Source: Biscogniauxia marginata
Lineage: Eukaryota; Ascomycota; Sordariomycetes; Xylariales; Xylariaceae
Direction of reading: 5' to 3'
DNA length: 64,000 nt
Assembly: GCA_022695795.1 (NCBI GenBank)
Contig: MU404172.1
Coordinates: 12,835-76,834 of the forward strand
Part shown: positions 1 to 11,814 of the stretch, one piece after another
How positions within the stretch are numbered: the first letter of the stretch is position 1
Layout: each line of letters opens with the position of its first letter
The notes under the pieces: generated by a model
What the model was told of the DNA's origin: nothing
The model's database searches: none
Seen by the model: the letters and a program-made list of their open reading frames with translations, nothing else
Program-made: the position numbers and the translations under genes

Positions 1-117
1 TGGTGCTTTTGTTTTGACTCTTGGTGCTTTTGTTTTGACTCTTGGTGCTTTTGTTTTGACTCTTGGTGCTTTTGTTTTGACTCTTGGTGCTTTTGTTTTG
101 ACTCTTGGTGCTTTTGT
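1..117 (-). repeat. 21-bp tandem repeat, five full copies plus a partial one, inside the gypsy pol frame
   Basis: Five identical 21-bp units (1-105) and a partial sixth run from the window edge. Read on the minus strand each unit encodes the heptapeptide RVKTKAP, so the array is (RVKTKAP)n. Its frame is the one that carries the reverse transcriptase motif near 1869 and the integrase motifs near 180-660. The array follows the end of the integrase core (MSPHEAVYG about 153-180, then KQLIELTKAP). Units are base-identical and keep all CpA dinucleotides on the coding strand. The array may continue to the left of the window. Confidence 0.9.
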
Positions 118-3100
118 GAGTTCGATTAATTGTTTTTAGATTTCTGCTTTTTAACCGTATACTGCTTCGTGTGGTGACATCTTTATATCCTCGTTAACCG
201 AAGTGTTATACGTTATTTAAGCTATTAGTAGTAGTTCTACCTAGTTATTTATTTCCTAGTTAATATAACTTTAGAGATATTATTTTATTATTTGGTTTAG
301 TTTTTTTGTTTATTCGTTTAACTAGGGATAATATGTTATAAATAACTTTTATTTAACTTTTATTCGTTTTATTAAGCTAGTTTAAAACTTTGATATAAAC
401 AATTTGTCTTTATTTAAAACAATGCGTTTTAATAATCCATGTTTATTAACGTACTCTTTCAAGAAATTGAAAGCTAGCTATTTTATTATGCTTAACTTGT
501 TAAATAATAAGAAGTAAGTATATTTCGTGAGTTTATTAACAATTACTTATATGCTATTATAAGGTACTCTTATAGTAGGATCTTTTGACTTAAGGAGTTT
601 CACTATAAAATCTCATATAATTATATGCCATGCTTTTTCAGGTATTTAAGTTGGTTATAGTAATTTATATGGTTTATATCGTGATGTTTTAGCTTTATTG
701 TAAATATTGCAATTTTTTATAATTCTCTTAACTATTTGTCTTATTTCTGGAAAGTTGAATTCTTTTTATAACCGTTTTAATATTTTAAAGATTCCTTAAT
801 AACCATGTAGAGAGTGTTCGTGGAATTCCTTAATAAATTCGTTTTATACCCGTTTTAATATGTAGACCTTTTCTTTATACGAAAGAAGTTTATTACTAGA
901 TCCTTACTAAAACTGTAATTGTTTTTCCTTTTAATTATAACTTTCCTTGAAACGTTATTTCTAGTCTTTTATGTTAATTTGCATGTAAGTTAATATAACT
1001 AATTCGTCATTTTGTTATTTAAACATTTAAATATCTTTTTTATTGATTTTTAATTTATAGTCTCCTTTTTTGTTAAAAAGATTTATTTAAATGTTTTCTT
1101 TTCTTTTAATGTAATAGATTTTAAAATTGAATTTGGATAAGAAAATCATTTAACGCTTATATTTTTAATTAAGCGTTTATGTTATTATGAATCGTGTAAA
1201 GTTTTTATGATTTAAATAGATGTTAATAGGTTTTTTAGTTTTGCTAAGTTATAGTTCTTATTTTTTTAGTGCTTTAATGACTATTAATAGTTCTTTGTTA
1301 TAAATTTAATAGTTTAGTTTAGTACTATGTAGTGCTTTGGATAGGTACGCGACTAGGTACCATTTTTTATTATCTTTTAGTTACTTTAGGACTATTTCGA
1401 TGGCAAAATTTAAAGCGTTTATTTTTAGTCGTTTATTTTTGTTTTCGTTTAAAAGTTTATATATAACCTTATTAATTATAACTTTTTTTAGCTATTAAAA
1501 AGCTTGTTTAGCTTTTTTAGTGAAATGGAAAGCTTCTTTTGTTTTCGTTAAAGTAGTTAATTTCGTTAATGGTTTAACGATTCGCCCGAAATCTTAAATG
1601 AGTTATTTAACGTAATTAATAAAGCCAAAAAATGTGCGTACGTTTGTGCCACTTTTGGGTTTTAATTAATCCTTAATTATTATTATTTTTCCTTTTTAAA
1701 TGCGGATTTTTCCTGGACTTATTATAAACCCTAAATAGTTTAGTTTTTTGATATACTATTTATTTTTGGTCGGATAAACGAGTAAGTTTGCCTTTTCCAG
1801 GGCTTTTAACACTTATTTTATATGTTCTTTATGCTTTTTCTCGTTTTTTAAGTAAATTAGTATATCGTTTAAATAAACGAATATAAATTTATTTAGAAAT
1901 TTATGAAAGATTATTATAATTATATATTGAAATGTAGCGGGTGCGTTGATAAGTCTAAATGGTATAACTTTATATTTATAATGTTTATATACCGTTTAGA
2001 AAGCGATGTATTATTTATATTTTTTAGTTATTTTGATTATATAATAATTATCGCGAAGATTTAATATTATAAAGATTTAGGTTTTATTAATTTGCTTTTT
2101 CATGAGTTTTATTAGTAATAACGAGTATTCGTTTTTTTGTTACCTTATTAAGGTGTTAATAATTAATTACTCGTCATTATACTAGATTTCCTTTTTTATT
2201 AATACGTTACTTTCTGTCTTTATCGACTTTTGGTATTATAATTACCGGGTATCTTAATAAGGATTTCGACTCTCGAATATATTTTTTGTTAAGGTCCTTT
2301 TAAATTCCTTTTTATAGTGCTCTTTATTTTTCTTAATTTATAAGATATATTAAGAATAGTTTTAACTACTTTCCTTCTTTAAAGTGGATTTAATGATCCT
2401 ATTAACTATGTTTTAATAATTCTTCTTTTGTTTTATCTCTAAACAATTTATAGAAATGGAAGTACTCGCGTGGTACTCTCTTTATTAGATCTTTAAGCTT
2501 GGTTGCTTAAATTATATAGGCGATATGTTTCGTCTCTATATTCGTTTTTCTGGTGTCACTTGCGGTACTTATTTTATAACCCGTAGTGATTAACTCCTCT
2601 TGATTTTAATTCCAATAAAGTATATTTATCTCGAAATTTATTCGTAAATTACTTTTTTTAAGTTAATTTATTTTTAGAATTATATCGTGGTTCGATATAT
2701 ATATAATGTTAAAAATGACTTACTTGGGATGTTTTTAAATAGTTATTAAAAGAAGAATTATCTTTTTTAATACTTTACTATTTTCGTAATTAGATATATA
2801 TCTTTTAAAGTTTCGTAGTTTATATGAATTTTGTTCATATACTTATGATATGTTGTCCTTTTAAGTTACCTTAATTAAGATATAACTTTTATTTACTCTT
2901 GAGTTTATAAGGGCTTTGTACTCCCTTTTATTATATTTAACTTTAGTTATAATAGTATTATCGAGTCCCGATTAAACTTTGTATAAGGACTTGTTATTTA
3001 TGGCTTCTCGCTGCCTTACTAGCGAGAGTCTTTGCCGTTTTTTGGTTTTTCACGTCCCTTCCTTTTTAGGTTTCTTTAGGTCATTATGGCCCTGATTTTG

Positions 3101-5686
3101 TTTCATTTTTGGACTTTCATAAAAGCATGTTTCTAGTAATCATTATTTCGATAGTCTCTTTAATTACCTTTTACGTAGTAAGGGGTGAGAGGTTTGTTTT
3201 TTATATAAAACCTTGTACATTAAAATTTCAATTTTTTTTGAGGGCCTTTTTATAGCTTAAGTCTGTTTTTTTGTTAATTTAAAGACTTTTAAGGTTTTAA
3301 ATTATTTTCGAATAAAGAATATAATTCTCGGATTCGCTTATTAGGGGTAACTTAATATCTCTTTATAGGTTTATATATATTTCTAGAAATTTTCCCTCTT
3401 TTTTAAAGTATGCTTTAACGATTTGTTTATAACTTAGTTTAATTATATATATTTTTACTTATTATTTTGTTAAGTACTTCCTTATAAACCCAAATAAATT
3501 AGTGTTATAATTAACTCGTTTTTCGAGCTAGTATGAAAAATGTAGTTCCCTTCGTAATTCTTATAATTTCTTTTTAATTTCGTTTTTTTCGAAACCTGTT
3601 CTAAGTAATTCGTATATATTGCATGGTATTAAGGTGTAATATATATAACCTTTAATAATTATTTCGTTACTTTTTTCGGAACTTAAGTAAAAATAACATG
3701 TTTTAAAATAATATAGCTATCGTGAGACGTTATCGTAAATATATTTATTCTCTTTCGTGTTATTACTTTCTAGTTTTTGAGGATAGTAACTGGCTTTATC
3801 TTTAAAGCTTTTATATACTTGATAGGCGTCGTTGGTGTAAAAGCTCCAATGTAGCAATACATGTTCCTTTTGTGACTCTGTCATTCCATCCTCACCAGGG
3901 TGGAATGTTTCGTTTTCTGGTTTAGGTTTTTCACCTAACAACCTATCAAGCTGGCTGGCACTGTTTGGGTTTTAATGAATATCACAGTTATCATCTATAT
4001 AAAACTTTCGGTGCAGGTTGTTATATTTGCTTTTTCTTTAATGTGTTTCGCACTTGTCGTCGTTATAATGGCTCTAATATAGTTTATTATGGTTTAACTT
4101 AATTCCTAAGTCGTATCCCAGTTTATAAGTATCGTACTTATATAGTAATTCGCCTTCGTTATACTTTTGTTTGGCTTGTTTTAGTGTAAGATACCTTAAA
4201 TACGAGTTATCGTGCTCTGGGTAGTCCTTGAGGCCGTCTTGATAGCATTTATAACCTTCGCGTATCGTAATAAGTAAGTGTTAATACCCTAGGTGACGTT
4301 TACAAGCTTCTCCTTTATAACCTTAACAGACATTATAGCTTTCTTTTATAAGGACTTCCTCGTCCTTTTTTGCCTTAATAGTGGTAATAATAAATACTTA
4401 GTTTATTTCTTTGTTATCTTCGAAATGAATCCTTGTTTTAAAAGTTTTTTTCTCGGGTTAAAGAATCCCTTTTATTCTTAGTTTTTATTTTTAAGGTTTT
4501 AGCACTCGTTTTTATAATGTCTTTTTTTTATAGTTAAAATACTTAATAGTTAACTTATCTCGTTTTTTTTGCTCTTTTTAAGTAGTATTAATTTTAATGG
4601 GGTTTAATTTAGTTTTAGTGCCTTTCCTTGTTTCGGTACCACTTTTATGATTTCCTCTTTTTTGCTAATCGCTGTTCTTTCGTTATATCGTTCTTTTCTT
4701 TTTAAAGTACCGTTCGAAGTTCTTATTATTAATAATAATTGCTATTATAACGTAGTCGTTAAACTTCTTTAAGTTTCTTTATTTATATAGATTTGTTTTA
4801 TATAATTCATTTTTTATATGGTTTTTTAGTTCTTAATAAAACAAGTAATATAAACTTTTAATAAGTAATTATAACTAACTTGCGAGTCTTTTAAACTTAA
4901 TAACGTAATTTAAAGCTTTTTTATTTTGTTGTAGTTTATAAAGTCGAGCTTCGGCTTATTACTTAAGAATTAAGTTATTAAATATAGATTTAAGTTGTTT
5001 TTTAAACTTCTTATAATTTTTAAAAACTTTTTTTGTGTCTTTTTAAGTGTTTAATTTATTATTTAAGTAATCTTTTAATATTAGTTAAAACCAGGTTAAA
5101 GCAGTTTCGACGAGAAGCTAGGATATCGTGAAAACCTTTTATTCTTTAGTGGTAATTGTTTCGTGATAAAACCGTAAATAAGTTCCAGCTTGAATTAAAA
5201 ATCCTTTTAAATTACTTAACTTATTATATTTGCTAGGTGTAATTAGTTTAAAACCTTTTATATCGGGGGTCGTTATATTGTTTTCGTCGTTTGAGTTGCT
5301 AGGGTCGTTATCATTTAAGGGTGGCTCCGGCTATTTATCTCTAGGAGGTAGGGGTTGTTTTACCTGTTTTTTTTCTTTAGGTACTTTTTTCTTCTCCTTT
5401 TTTTTTCCCTTAGATAATTCTTTTTATTAAGCTTTAAAGGTGTTCTCTTAAGGCTCTTTTTTAGCTGCAATTATAATTAACTTTTATGTTGGTTTTTTTT
5501 AAACCTTTTTGTTATATCGTAAAAGAATTTAAAGCTTTTATTTAAAAGCTTATTAATTATTATTTTTTTACTTATTTCTTTTTTTATTACTTTTTAGTCT
5601 TAGGGGGTATGCTTGTTTTAAGACGGTTCGATTAAAAGTCCCTTTTCTTAAACTAATATCAAGCACTAATTAAGGAGTTATTAAAA

Positions 5687-6078
5687 TGTGACGAACTTCT
5701 TTATATGTTCCTAGTTAATTAACTTTACAAGTAAGTACGTACTGGGTTTTTCTTGTTTTAAAGGTAATAATAAATTAAAGTTAATTTAAAAGATTTATAA
5801 TATCTTATTCGTTAAAGAGATTTCAAGGTATTCTTATTATAATATTAAAGAGTAATTATAATCTTAAATTAATAATTAAAGAACTAAAACGAATAACTAA
5901 ATATGTAAAGAAACCTTATCTTTTTTATACTTTTTTACTATTTAGGATTCTTTCACGAGATCTAGTGATCTTGTAAAGACAGTGAGATCCTTATTAATCT
6001 TGCGATCTTGCCGAAATAACGAGATCGCTAATCCGGGGTCACGTGACCTAAATCACCTGACTAAACAGGGTTGTAACA
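5687..6078 (-). repeat. LTR (5' LTR of the minus-strand gypsy element)
   Basis: In element orientation it starts TGTTACAACC at 6078 and ends GTTCGTCACA at 5687, about 392 bp with TG...CA ends. A second copy of its inner 190 bp lies at 62805-62999 in the same orientation. Differences between the two are mostly C-to-T and G-to-A, with this copy the mutated one. I see no convincing tRNA primer site next to 5687. Confidence 0.75.
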
Positions 6079-6826
6079 TCGCGAGGATAAATATATACGT
6101 TAATATTAAATATTTATTTAAAATGTAGTATTTAATATGTAATTATTATATCGAGTATAAATAACTCTTATAAAGCGGGTTAAAAGTATAATATAATTAA
6201 AGTTTAACGTGTAAAGTTAATATCTTTGCTTTAAAGTATAAATAAAATAATAAAATCGAGAGAAATTTTTTTTCTTAAATTTAATACTTATAATAAACGA
6301 AAAAAGAGATATTACTATTTAATATTATAAAATAAGGTCTTAAAAACTATATAATGAAAAGTGTATATTAAGATAAATAATAATAAAGAAAGTAGTTATA
6401 ACTAGCTATATTTATAACTCTTTTTATTTAATTTTATTTAATAATACGTACTTATTTTATGGCCTTGTATTATTTTTAATATATATTTCAACACATTTTA
6501 AGATGGCTATATTAAATAAAACACGGGGTTTTAAGTAGGTTTAATTAATTGTTAAATGCCTCGCAAGGCCGCCTTGTTTTGATTAAATACACCTAGTAAG
6601 TCACGGGATCCGTGGACCATATATACCAACCTAAGAATATCAAGTGCGTCCTTGATATTTTAGCACCTTTTTGGGAAGTGGGGTTTAGCTCGGTGGTTGG
6701 TGACCGCCGCCCGTCACATAGTGGAAGAAATAATATTGTCAAGATTAAGAGAGAAAGATACTCTAAAACCGAGTGTTTATTAGAAAAGATTTAATTAGGT
6801 TACTGGTATAAGTCAGGTTCATATTT
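6079..6826. other. AT-rich flank between the gypsy element and NOC2
   Basis: 6079-6520 is AT-rich with no gene and looks like further RIP-mutated repeat. 6540-6826 is of normal composition and is the 3' flank of NOC2. It holds a perfect 9-bp hairpin at 6636-6659 (AATATCAAG, 6-nt loop, CTTGATATT). Confidence 0.6.
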
Positions 6827-9163
6827 CTAATTTAATCTGGAACGGGTGATCTGTACATTAACGTCCTCAAGATCCTTCATCTTGTCATCGTCCTCCTCCT
6901 CCACTTCAGCAACTTGCTCTTCTAAAGCCTCCTGCTCCTCCTCCTTACGTTTTCGTTCATCCTCTTTTTTAGCTTGTTCCAACATCTTAGCCTTCTCAAC
7001 CCCCGCTTTTCTCTGAGCGAGGACGTAAGCTCCAACCGGTGTCTTATCCCACTCAAAATCCTCTAGAAAGGCATCGACCTGTGCTCGATTCTTCGGCGCA
7101 AAATCTACCTTCGCTCGCCTGCCCTCAATGAATTTGGAGTTTGCCTCAAGCTTTTGGACAAGCAAAACAAGACCCGAGCGTATCTTGCCATTGTTGTTCC
7201 CAGTGGCCTTCTTCCTCGATTGCTTAAGCCATCGCTTCAGTATGATTATGACAGGCAACACGAACTCTGGGAATGCGATATTTGTTGACCAAAGAACAAA
7301 ATACTCGGAGAAGAGTTCCACTACTTGATCCCCAACTCCATCTTGGTAGACTCGTGTTCGCAAGTATGACTTTGGTGCTTTGTACGCGACATGAAAATCA
7401 AGAGCCTTGAGAGTAGACGGCTTTGGTGATTTCCTCATCTCGGCCGAGTTCAACACTTCAATGAGAGCAGACGCTAGTGGAATGTACGTTCCCGTGGACC
7501 GCGAAATTCGAAGGAGTGACCGAATCATATGAAATCGCAGGGGAAAATAGGTTGCTGTCGGGATGAGGCGCATAGCTCCTAGCGTAACTTGGACGAAAGG
7601 ATAGATAAGGAGTTTAAGTTGGGATTCTTTCCCAGCCTCAGCCTCCTTAAGTGGGCTGCAATGCTCTGATAACACGCACGACCAGAAGTCGATCGAATGG
7701 ACATATTGCCAATTGTAGATTTGCCTGTATGAGTCGTTCTGATTGTGAACGATGCTATTCCGGAGATGGATAGCGAGCTGTCGAATAAAACTGAAGGCTG
7801 TTGTATATCCAATGCTTTGGTCTAGACCCCATAGCTCCGCCGCAGAGTTCTTCATCAGGTTGATACCCTGTATCGTATTGACATTCGTCACTCGGGCACC
7901 CGAAATCAGGCCTTGATATGTGGCTTTGAGCACTGCTTCTCTAATGCCCTTATCACCAGTGACTACGAGCCTCCTGAGAACTAGAAAGGCTGTGATTCGA
8001 GTGGTTTCACTGCTAGCCGTCTGGGACCAGAAGCCGACAACGGTTTTGATGAGATTCTTGAGCAGCTTCCTAAAGGTCAAGAGATAAGACACAAGGGGTG
8101 TTATCGCCGAAAGGGTTAGCTTTAGCGTGGCATCATCTGAAAGTGTGCCTAGTAGATGCAGGATGGATGATATGTAGGATCGTAGGAGCATTGAGAGTGT
8201 CTTGAACTTCTTCGAGTCTGTCGGGACCTGGACCTTGCCAGACGAAGACTCTTTGACAGGAACATGGTGTTGAAAGACTTGGGGTATTTGTTTGAGGGCG
8301 ACGACGAGGATGGCATGGAAAACCTCGGGGCTCGATATGGTGTATCGCTGCTTCTTTTTGTTTACTTCGTCTGCATCGTCTTCATCTAGCTTTGCGGCAG
8401 ATCGAAATGCGAGGACGACTTGTCTCGCAGCTCTTAGCGAATATCTCTCAGACATTGACGCCTTCCAGCGGGAGACCGTAGCCTGTGTCAGCTCGTTGCC
8501 TTGTCCACCATCCTCGTCAGTCTTAGTCTGTTGTTTCTTGTCTTGCTTTCGCTTTTTCTTTGGCTGTTCATCCTCCTCGCTACCACTAAGCTCATCAACT
8601 TCAGCCAGATCGGCTTCATCGAACTCCAATGCCTCTGGGTCGTTCTCCTTCAGGAACTTGTAAAATTCGGGGTCGTCTTCAGCCAGAGCATCCATAGCAC
8701 TTTTGCTCATTCCAAGATCTTTGGCTTCATCCTCAGATTCTTCGCTTTCACCTGCCGCGGGCTGTTCGTCATCTGATATGCCTATTCCGCTGCCTTGGTC
8801 TGACGCGCCGTCCTCGTCTTCCTCTGGTCCGGGTTCACCGCGTTTGCGCTTCCCTAGTTTCTTGGATGTTTTCTCGTTCTGCTGCGGCTTCTCAATGATC
8901 TCAAAGCCGCCGCGGAAAAAGTCATCGACGCTCATGTCCTTGACGCTGGCGGTATTTTTGGATGCGTTCGTCTTAGCAGATCTTTCGCCATCGTCGGGAC
9001 CTTTGTAATAGTCGGCGTCCCTCGCTTTCTTGGTTTGCTGCTTAGCTTTGAGTTGCTGCCTCTGTTTTACTTTCGCCAGCGTTTTTCTCTGGTCCAAAAC
9101 TCCCTTTAGATGGCGCTGCTCAAACTTCTTGGTCGCCTTGAAATTCTTCTTTGCGCCGGCCAT
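6827..9163 (-). CDS. NOC2: Noc2 family nucleolar complex protein, ribosome biogenesis
   Basis: A single-exon gene of 778 codons on the minus strand. Noc2 pairs with Noc1 or Noc3 and escorts pre-60S particles through the nucleolus and nucleoplasm. The N-terminus (MAGAKKNFKATKKFEQRHLKGVL) and residues 1-240 are lysine-rich and then strongly acidic, as usual for nucleolar assembly factors. The conserved Noc2 domain lies at about residues 400-710 and includes NDSYRQIYNWQYVHSIDFW and the PLRFHMIRSLLRIS block. The C-terminus (about 720-770) is a Glu/Lys-rich helix. Yeast Noc2 is about 710 residues, so the length fits. It starts 437 bp from the divergent VPS28 start. The gene has normal composition although a RIP-mutated element ends about 750 bp past its stop. 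Confidence 0.95.
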   Translation of the reverse strand: MAGAKKNFKATKKFEQRHLKGVLDQRKTLAKVKQRQQLKAKQQTKKARDADYYKGPDDGERSAKTNASKNTASVKDMSVDDFFRGGFEIIEKPQQNEKTSKKLGKRKRGEPGPEEDEDGASDQGSGIGISDDEQPAAGESEESEDEAKDLGMSKSAMDALAEDDPEFYKFLKENDPEALEFDEADLAEVDELSGSEEDEQPKKKRKQDKKQQTKTDEDGGQGNELTQATVSRWKASMSERYSLRAARQVVLAFRSAAKLDEDDADEVNKKKQRYTISSPEVFHAILVVALKQIPQVFQHHVPVKESSSGKVQVPTDSKKFKTLSMLLRSYISSILHLLGTLSDDATLKLTLSAITPLVSYLLTFRKLLKNLIKTVVGFWSQTASSETTRITAFLVLRRLVVTGDKGIREAVLKATYQGLISGARVTNVNTIQGINLMKNSAAELWGLDQSIGYTTAFSFIRQLAIHLRNSIVHNQNDSYRQIYNWQYVHSIDFWSCVLSEHCSPLKEAEAGKESQLKLLIYPFVQVTLGAMRLIPTATYFPLRFHMIRSLLRISRSTGTYIPLASALIEVLNSAEMRKSPKPSTLKALDFHVAYKAPKSYLRTRVYQDGVGDQVVELFSEYFVLWSTNIAFPEFVLPVIIILKRWLKQSRKKATGNNNGKIRSGLVLLVQKLEANSKFIEGRRAKVDFAPKNRAQVDAFLEDFEWDKTPVGAYVLAQRKAGVEKAKMLEQAKKEDERKRKEEEQEALEEQVAEVEEEDDDKMKDLEDVNVQITRSRLN

Positions 9164-9600
9164 TGTGGATGTTGTTTTGTCCCGACAGACGAGAACGAGC
9201 GAAAGGCAGTGAGGAGGTGAATTGGGAAAGAATCTAAAGTTGGATCAAATCGATGCGCCCAGCTGCAATTTCCAAGTTCCAAGTTCAAAAAATTTCAGCG
9301 GAGCTTATCGCAAGATTCCTTATCGCGAGTATGCCAAGCCTAAATGGGCCGCTTGTGAGGGCGGTGAAGTTGGATTCTGCCGTGTCCCTCCCCCAATACA
9401 TTAATTAGCACATGTGCCTCTTTCCATTGTGGTGTCTACGTACCTAACCTCATGTAAATAAATACTAACTGCATATTGACTATCATCGAAGCACAGCTTG
9501 CGCAATTCTTTTATATCTTCTACTACTTCTATTACTTAGATTCTCCTCTCGGTCAATACCCTCCCTCTTTGGAGAAGGTCCTCACAAAATCAATTTGGAA
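9164..9600. promoter_or_regulatory. shared divergent promoter region of NOC2 and VPS28
   Basis: 437 bp lie between the two start codons, which point away from each other. The VPS28 side has pyrimidine-rich stretches (about 9500-9570) common upstream of fungal start codons. No specific factor site was recognised. Shared regulation is an inference from spacing only. Confidence 0.5.
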
Positions 9601-10413
9601 ATGATTCCACGGCAGGCTTATGCTCCTACGCCTCATAGCTATGTGCCAAACACGGCTCTATCAGCTACTATAAGTCTCGATGAGGTATGCACACGAGGCC
9701 ACTAGTTATACGCATTGAGACTTATGTCTATACAGGAGGTGAAACTGGCAGAGTCGCGTGCTGAACGTGACTTGCAAGACTCTCTTGCCGAAATATTTTC
9801 TATCATAGTCACGCTTGATGAACTTGAAAAGGCCTTCCTCAAAGATGCTATTCCCGAAACCGACTATACTGAGATCTGCGAGCGTTCTTTAAAGCAGTAC
9901 AAGTCTATCTTGGCCGATGAAACAGTCGCCAAAGCTTTCGTTGGCCTGGAAGAGTTCAAGGCTGAGTGGGATGTAAGAAAGCTCTCCTCTCTGACGGGTC
10001 AATTGCTCATCGTGAAACATTAGCTCGAAGTGCCCAGGGCAACAGAGAGGCTCAAAGTAGGCATGCCATCAACAACGGTGACTGCATCCATAGGTGCTGC
10101 ACCACAGCAGTCTTCTTCGACAAACAACAAATCTGGCGCACTCATCCTCGAGGCGACACAAGATTTCATCACTTTCCTCGATGCTCTTCGTTTAGGACTG
10201 CTGGCCAAAGATCAATTACATCCCCTGTTGACCGATGTCATCCAAAGTGTCAACAAGGTCACGGATCGAGATTTTGAGAATCGGGGAAAGATTGTCCAGT
10301 GGTTGATTACGTTGAACCAGATGAAGGCAACTGAGGAGCTAAGCGAACATCAGGCCAGAGAGCTCGAGCTGGACATCAACTCTGCCTATTTAGGATTTAA
10401 GAACACTCTCTGA
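9601..10413 (+). CDS. VPS28: Vps28, ESCRT-I subunit
   Basis: Three exons: 9601-9684, 9736-9972 and 10024-10413. The introns are both 51 bp, GT-AG and phase 0. The protein is 236 aa; yeast Vps28 is 242. It belongs to ESCRT-I, which sorts ubiquitinated cargo into multivesicular bodies. The N-terminal core reads EVKLAESRAERDLQDSLAEIF..., and the second join gives EEFKAEWD-LEVPRATERLKVG, the expected family sequence. The C-terminal four-helix domain (about residues 140-236) contains DFITFLDALRLGLLAKDQLHP and ends SAYLGFKNTL. The start at 9601 is chosen because it gives MIPRQAYAPTPHSYVPNTALSA before the first intron and keeps phase. Regulation may be shared with NOC2. Confidence 0.95.
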
Positions 10414-11004
10414 GATACCCCTTCACAATTCGACACTGTCGAGCGTACTTGTGCCTTTGTCTGACCGGTCCCGCATTCTTTCCGGCCTGGAGAAGCGCCA
10501 TCGGTCAATATCAAAATCGCTGGTCTGTACAGATATCAATTAGCCTGCGCTTGCGAGATTCGCCTGATGCCAGCCATATCAACACCTACAGATACCATGG
10601 CCCAAGTTCAACTAGAGATATCGCCTTGGTATAACCACTCTGACTTATCCCACTTATCCAACTGACCTAGTGCCATCTAACCCCTCGCAATCGGGTTTCT
10701 CCAAGAAACCGGCTCAATGCGTACGGGGAGATTAGTCAAATTAGATAGAAACGATGTAGAATTCTGACGAATTGGCAAGCCGCTGCATTGATAGCTAGCG
10801 GAAACGACCGATCGGCATGTTGACTTGGGGTCCCCACCCGCAGGGCGCGGAACCGAGAAGATTTTTAGCCCGACATCCATGATACAATGTAATGACTCGC
10901 GATGGATACTTGCTCTTCCACGAAGACGCCTACTAACTCGTGATCTTCTGTTTCCTTTCCGCCTCGCATTCCTCAGCTCGCCAGCCGGGACTTGAAATTT
11001 GGCC
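10414..11004. other. intergenic, VPS28 to AlaX-like gene
   Basis: 591 bp between two genes on the same strand. I see no further gene, RNA or repeat. Short open frames here lack coding character. Confidence 0.6.
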
Positions 11005-11814
11005 ATGCAGCGAACCTACCTTGCATTTCAACGCAATGCAAAACTTCATACGTTGCAGACCGTAGTGACCGCAGTCAAGTCAATTTCATCTCTCGAGGAC
11101 GTGAATAAAGGTCTTTTCAAGCAGGCGAACGACGATGATCATGTTGTTGTCACAGAACAAACCATCTTCCACCCACAGGGTGGTGGGCAGCCTTCTGACG
11201 TTGGGGTCATGAAGAGCGCAACCGGTGCGATCTTCGACACAGTTATGGTGCGGATGAGCGCTGTGAATGAAGGAGAGGTCCTGCATTTTGGCCGCTTCTC
11301 TAACCCTTCATCTCCTTTTCAGCCCGGAGACTCGGTTACCCAGACTATTGATAGCGACAAACGCAATCTATACTCACGTTATCACACGGCTGGGCACGTG
11401 CTTGGCGCGGCTGTTCGACATCTCGTCGAGAAGGAAGTTGCCAATTTTGACGAGCTGAAAGCGTCGCATTTTCCTGACTCGGCTGCGTGCGAGTTCCAGG
11501 GCCTGATTGAAGGGAAATGGAAGGACCCGATACAGACATGCCTGGACGAGTACATCAGCAGGGACATGCCGGTTGAGATAGATTTCTGGGATGAGGACGA
11601 TTTCAGGACCAACGGGCTAGAAAGGTTAATACCAGACCGCAAGGCTATGGGGATGGCTGATGATGAGAAATTTCGGGTCGTGAAGATTGTCGGCGCCGAA
11701 GTATACCCCTGCGGAGGCACTCACGTCGATAGCACAGGGCTGTGCGGCAAGACCAATGTCAAGAAAATCAGTCGGTCAAAGGGAATCAGCCGTGTAAGCT
11801 ACGTGCTTCCTTGA
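11005..11814 (+). CDS. AlaX-type alanyl-tRNA editing protein
   Basis: One exon of 269 codons; the first ATG is at 11005 (MQRTYLAFQRN). Free-standing AlaX proteins hydrolyse Ser-tRNA(Ala) or related misacylated tRNA and resemble the editing and SAD domain of alanyl-tRNA synthetase. The zinc site is visible: HTAGH at about residues 127-131 (HxxxH) and CGGTH at about 236-240 (CxxxH), followed by VDSTGLCG. The block HPQGGGQPSD at about residue 54 is the usual start of the N-terminal beta-barrel part. The length suits the short eukaryotic or archaeal AlaX forms and no synthetase catalytic domain is present. Yeast YNL040W is the likely equivalent. The substrate is inferred from family. Confidence 0.92.
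   Translation: MQRTYLAFQRNAKLHTLQTVVTAVKSISSLEDVNKGLFKQANDDDHVVVTEQTIFHPQGGGQPSDVGVMKSATGAIFDTVMVRMSAVNEGEVLHFGRFSNPSSPFQPGDSVTQTIDSDKRNLYSRYHTAGHVLGAAVRHLVEKEVANFDELKASHFPDSAACEFQGLIEGKWKDPIQTCLDEYISRDMPVEIDFWDEDDFRTNGLERLIPDRKAMGMADDEKFRVVKIVGAEVYPCGGTHVDSTGLCGKTNVKKISRSKGISRVSYVLP

Larger units (their letters stand above)
1..6078 (-). mobile_element. RIP-mutated Ty3/gypsy LTR retrotransposon, 3' end outside window
   Basis: A decayed LTR retrotransposon is read leftward. In one minus-strand frame I see reverse transcriptase blocks ILNLRDNYYIIKI (about 2020-2060), PFRLINAPATFQ (about 1926-1962) and FVYLNDILIY (about 1855-1886), where the usual catalytic YxDD appears as YLND. Further left come integrase blocks: DFIVKL (about 600-615), VNKLTKYTYFLLFN (about 500-540) and VELLLIA-ITYNTSVNED (about 186-240). 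Many in-frame TAA/TAG codons lie where Gln or Trp is expected. The right border is an LTR at 5687-6078. A less mutated open patch of 74 codons (3717-3941) is in another frame and may be gag; I could not identify it. The plus strand is T-rich, matching G-to-A change on the coding strand. It is not functional. Confidence 0.88.

Noticed and set aside
1..117. Regular repeat that could suggest a CRISPR array or telomere
   Set aside because: Units are directly adjacent without spacers, are not TTAGGG, and read as an in-frame peptide repeat in a retrotransposon.
8292..9008. Plus-strand open frames opposite the NOC2 N-terminus
   Set aside because: They are Ser-rich mirrors of the acidic/Lys-rich NOC2 coding strand.
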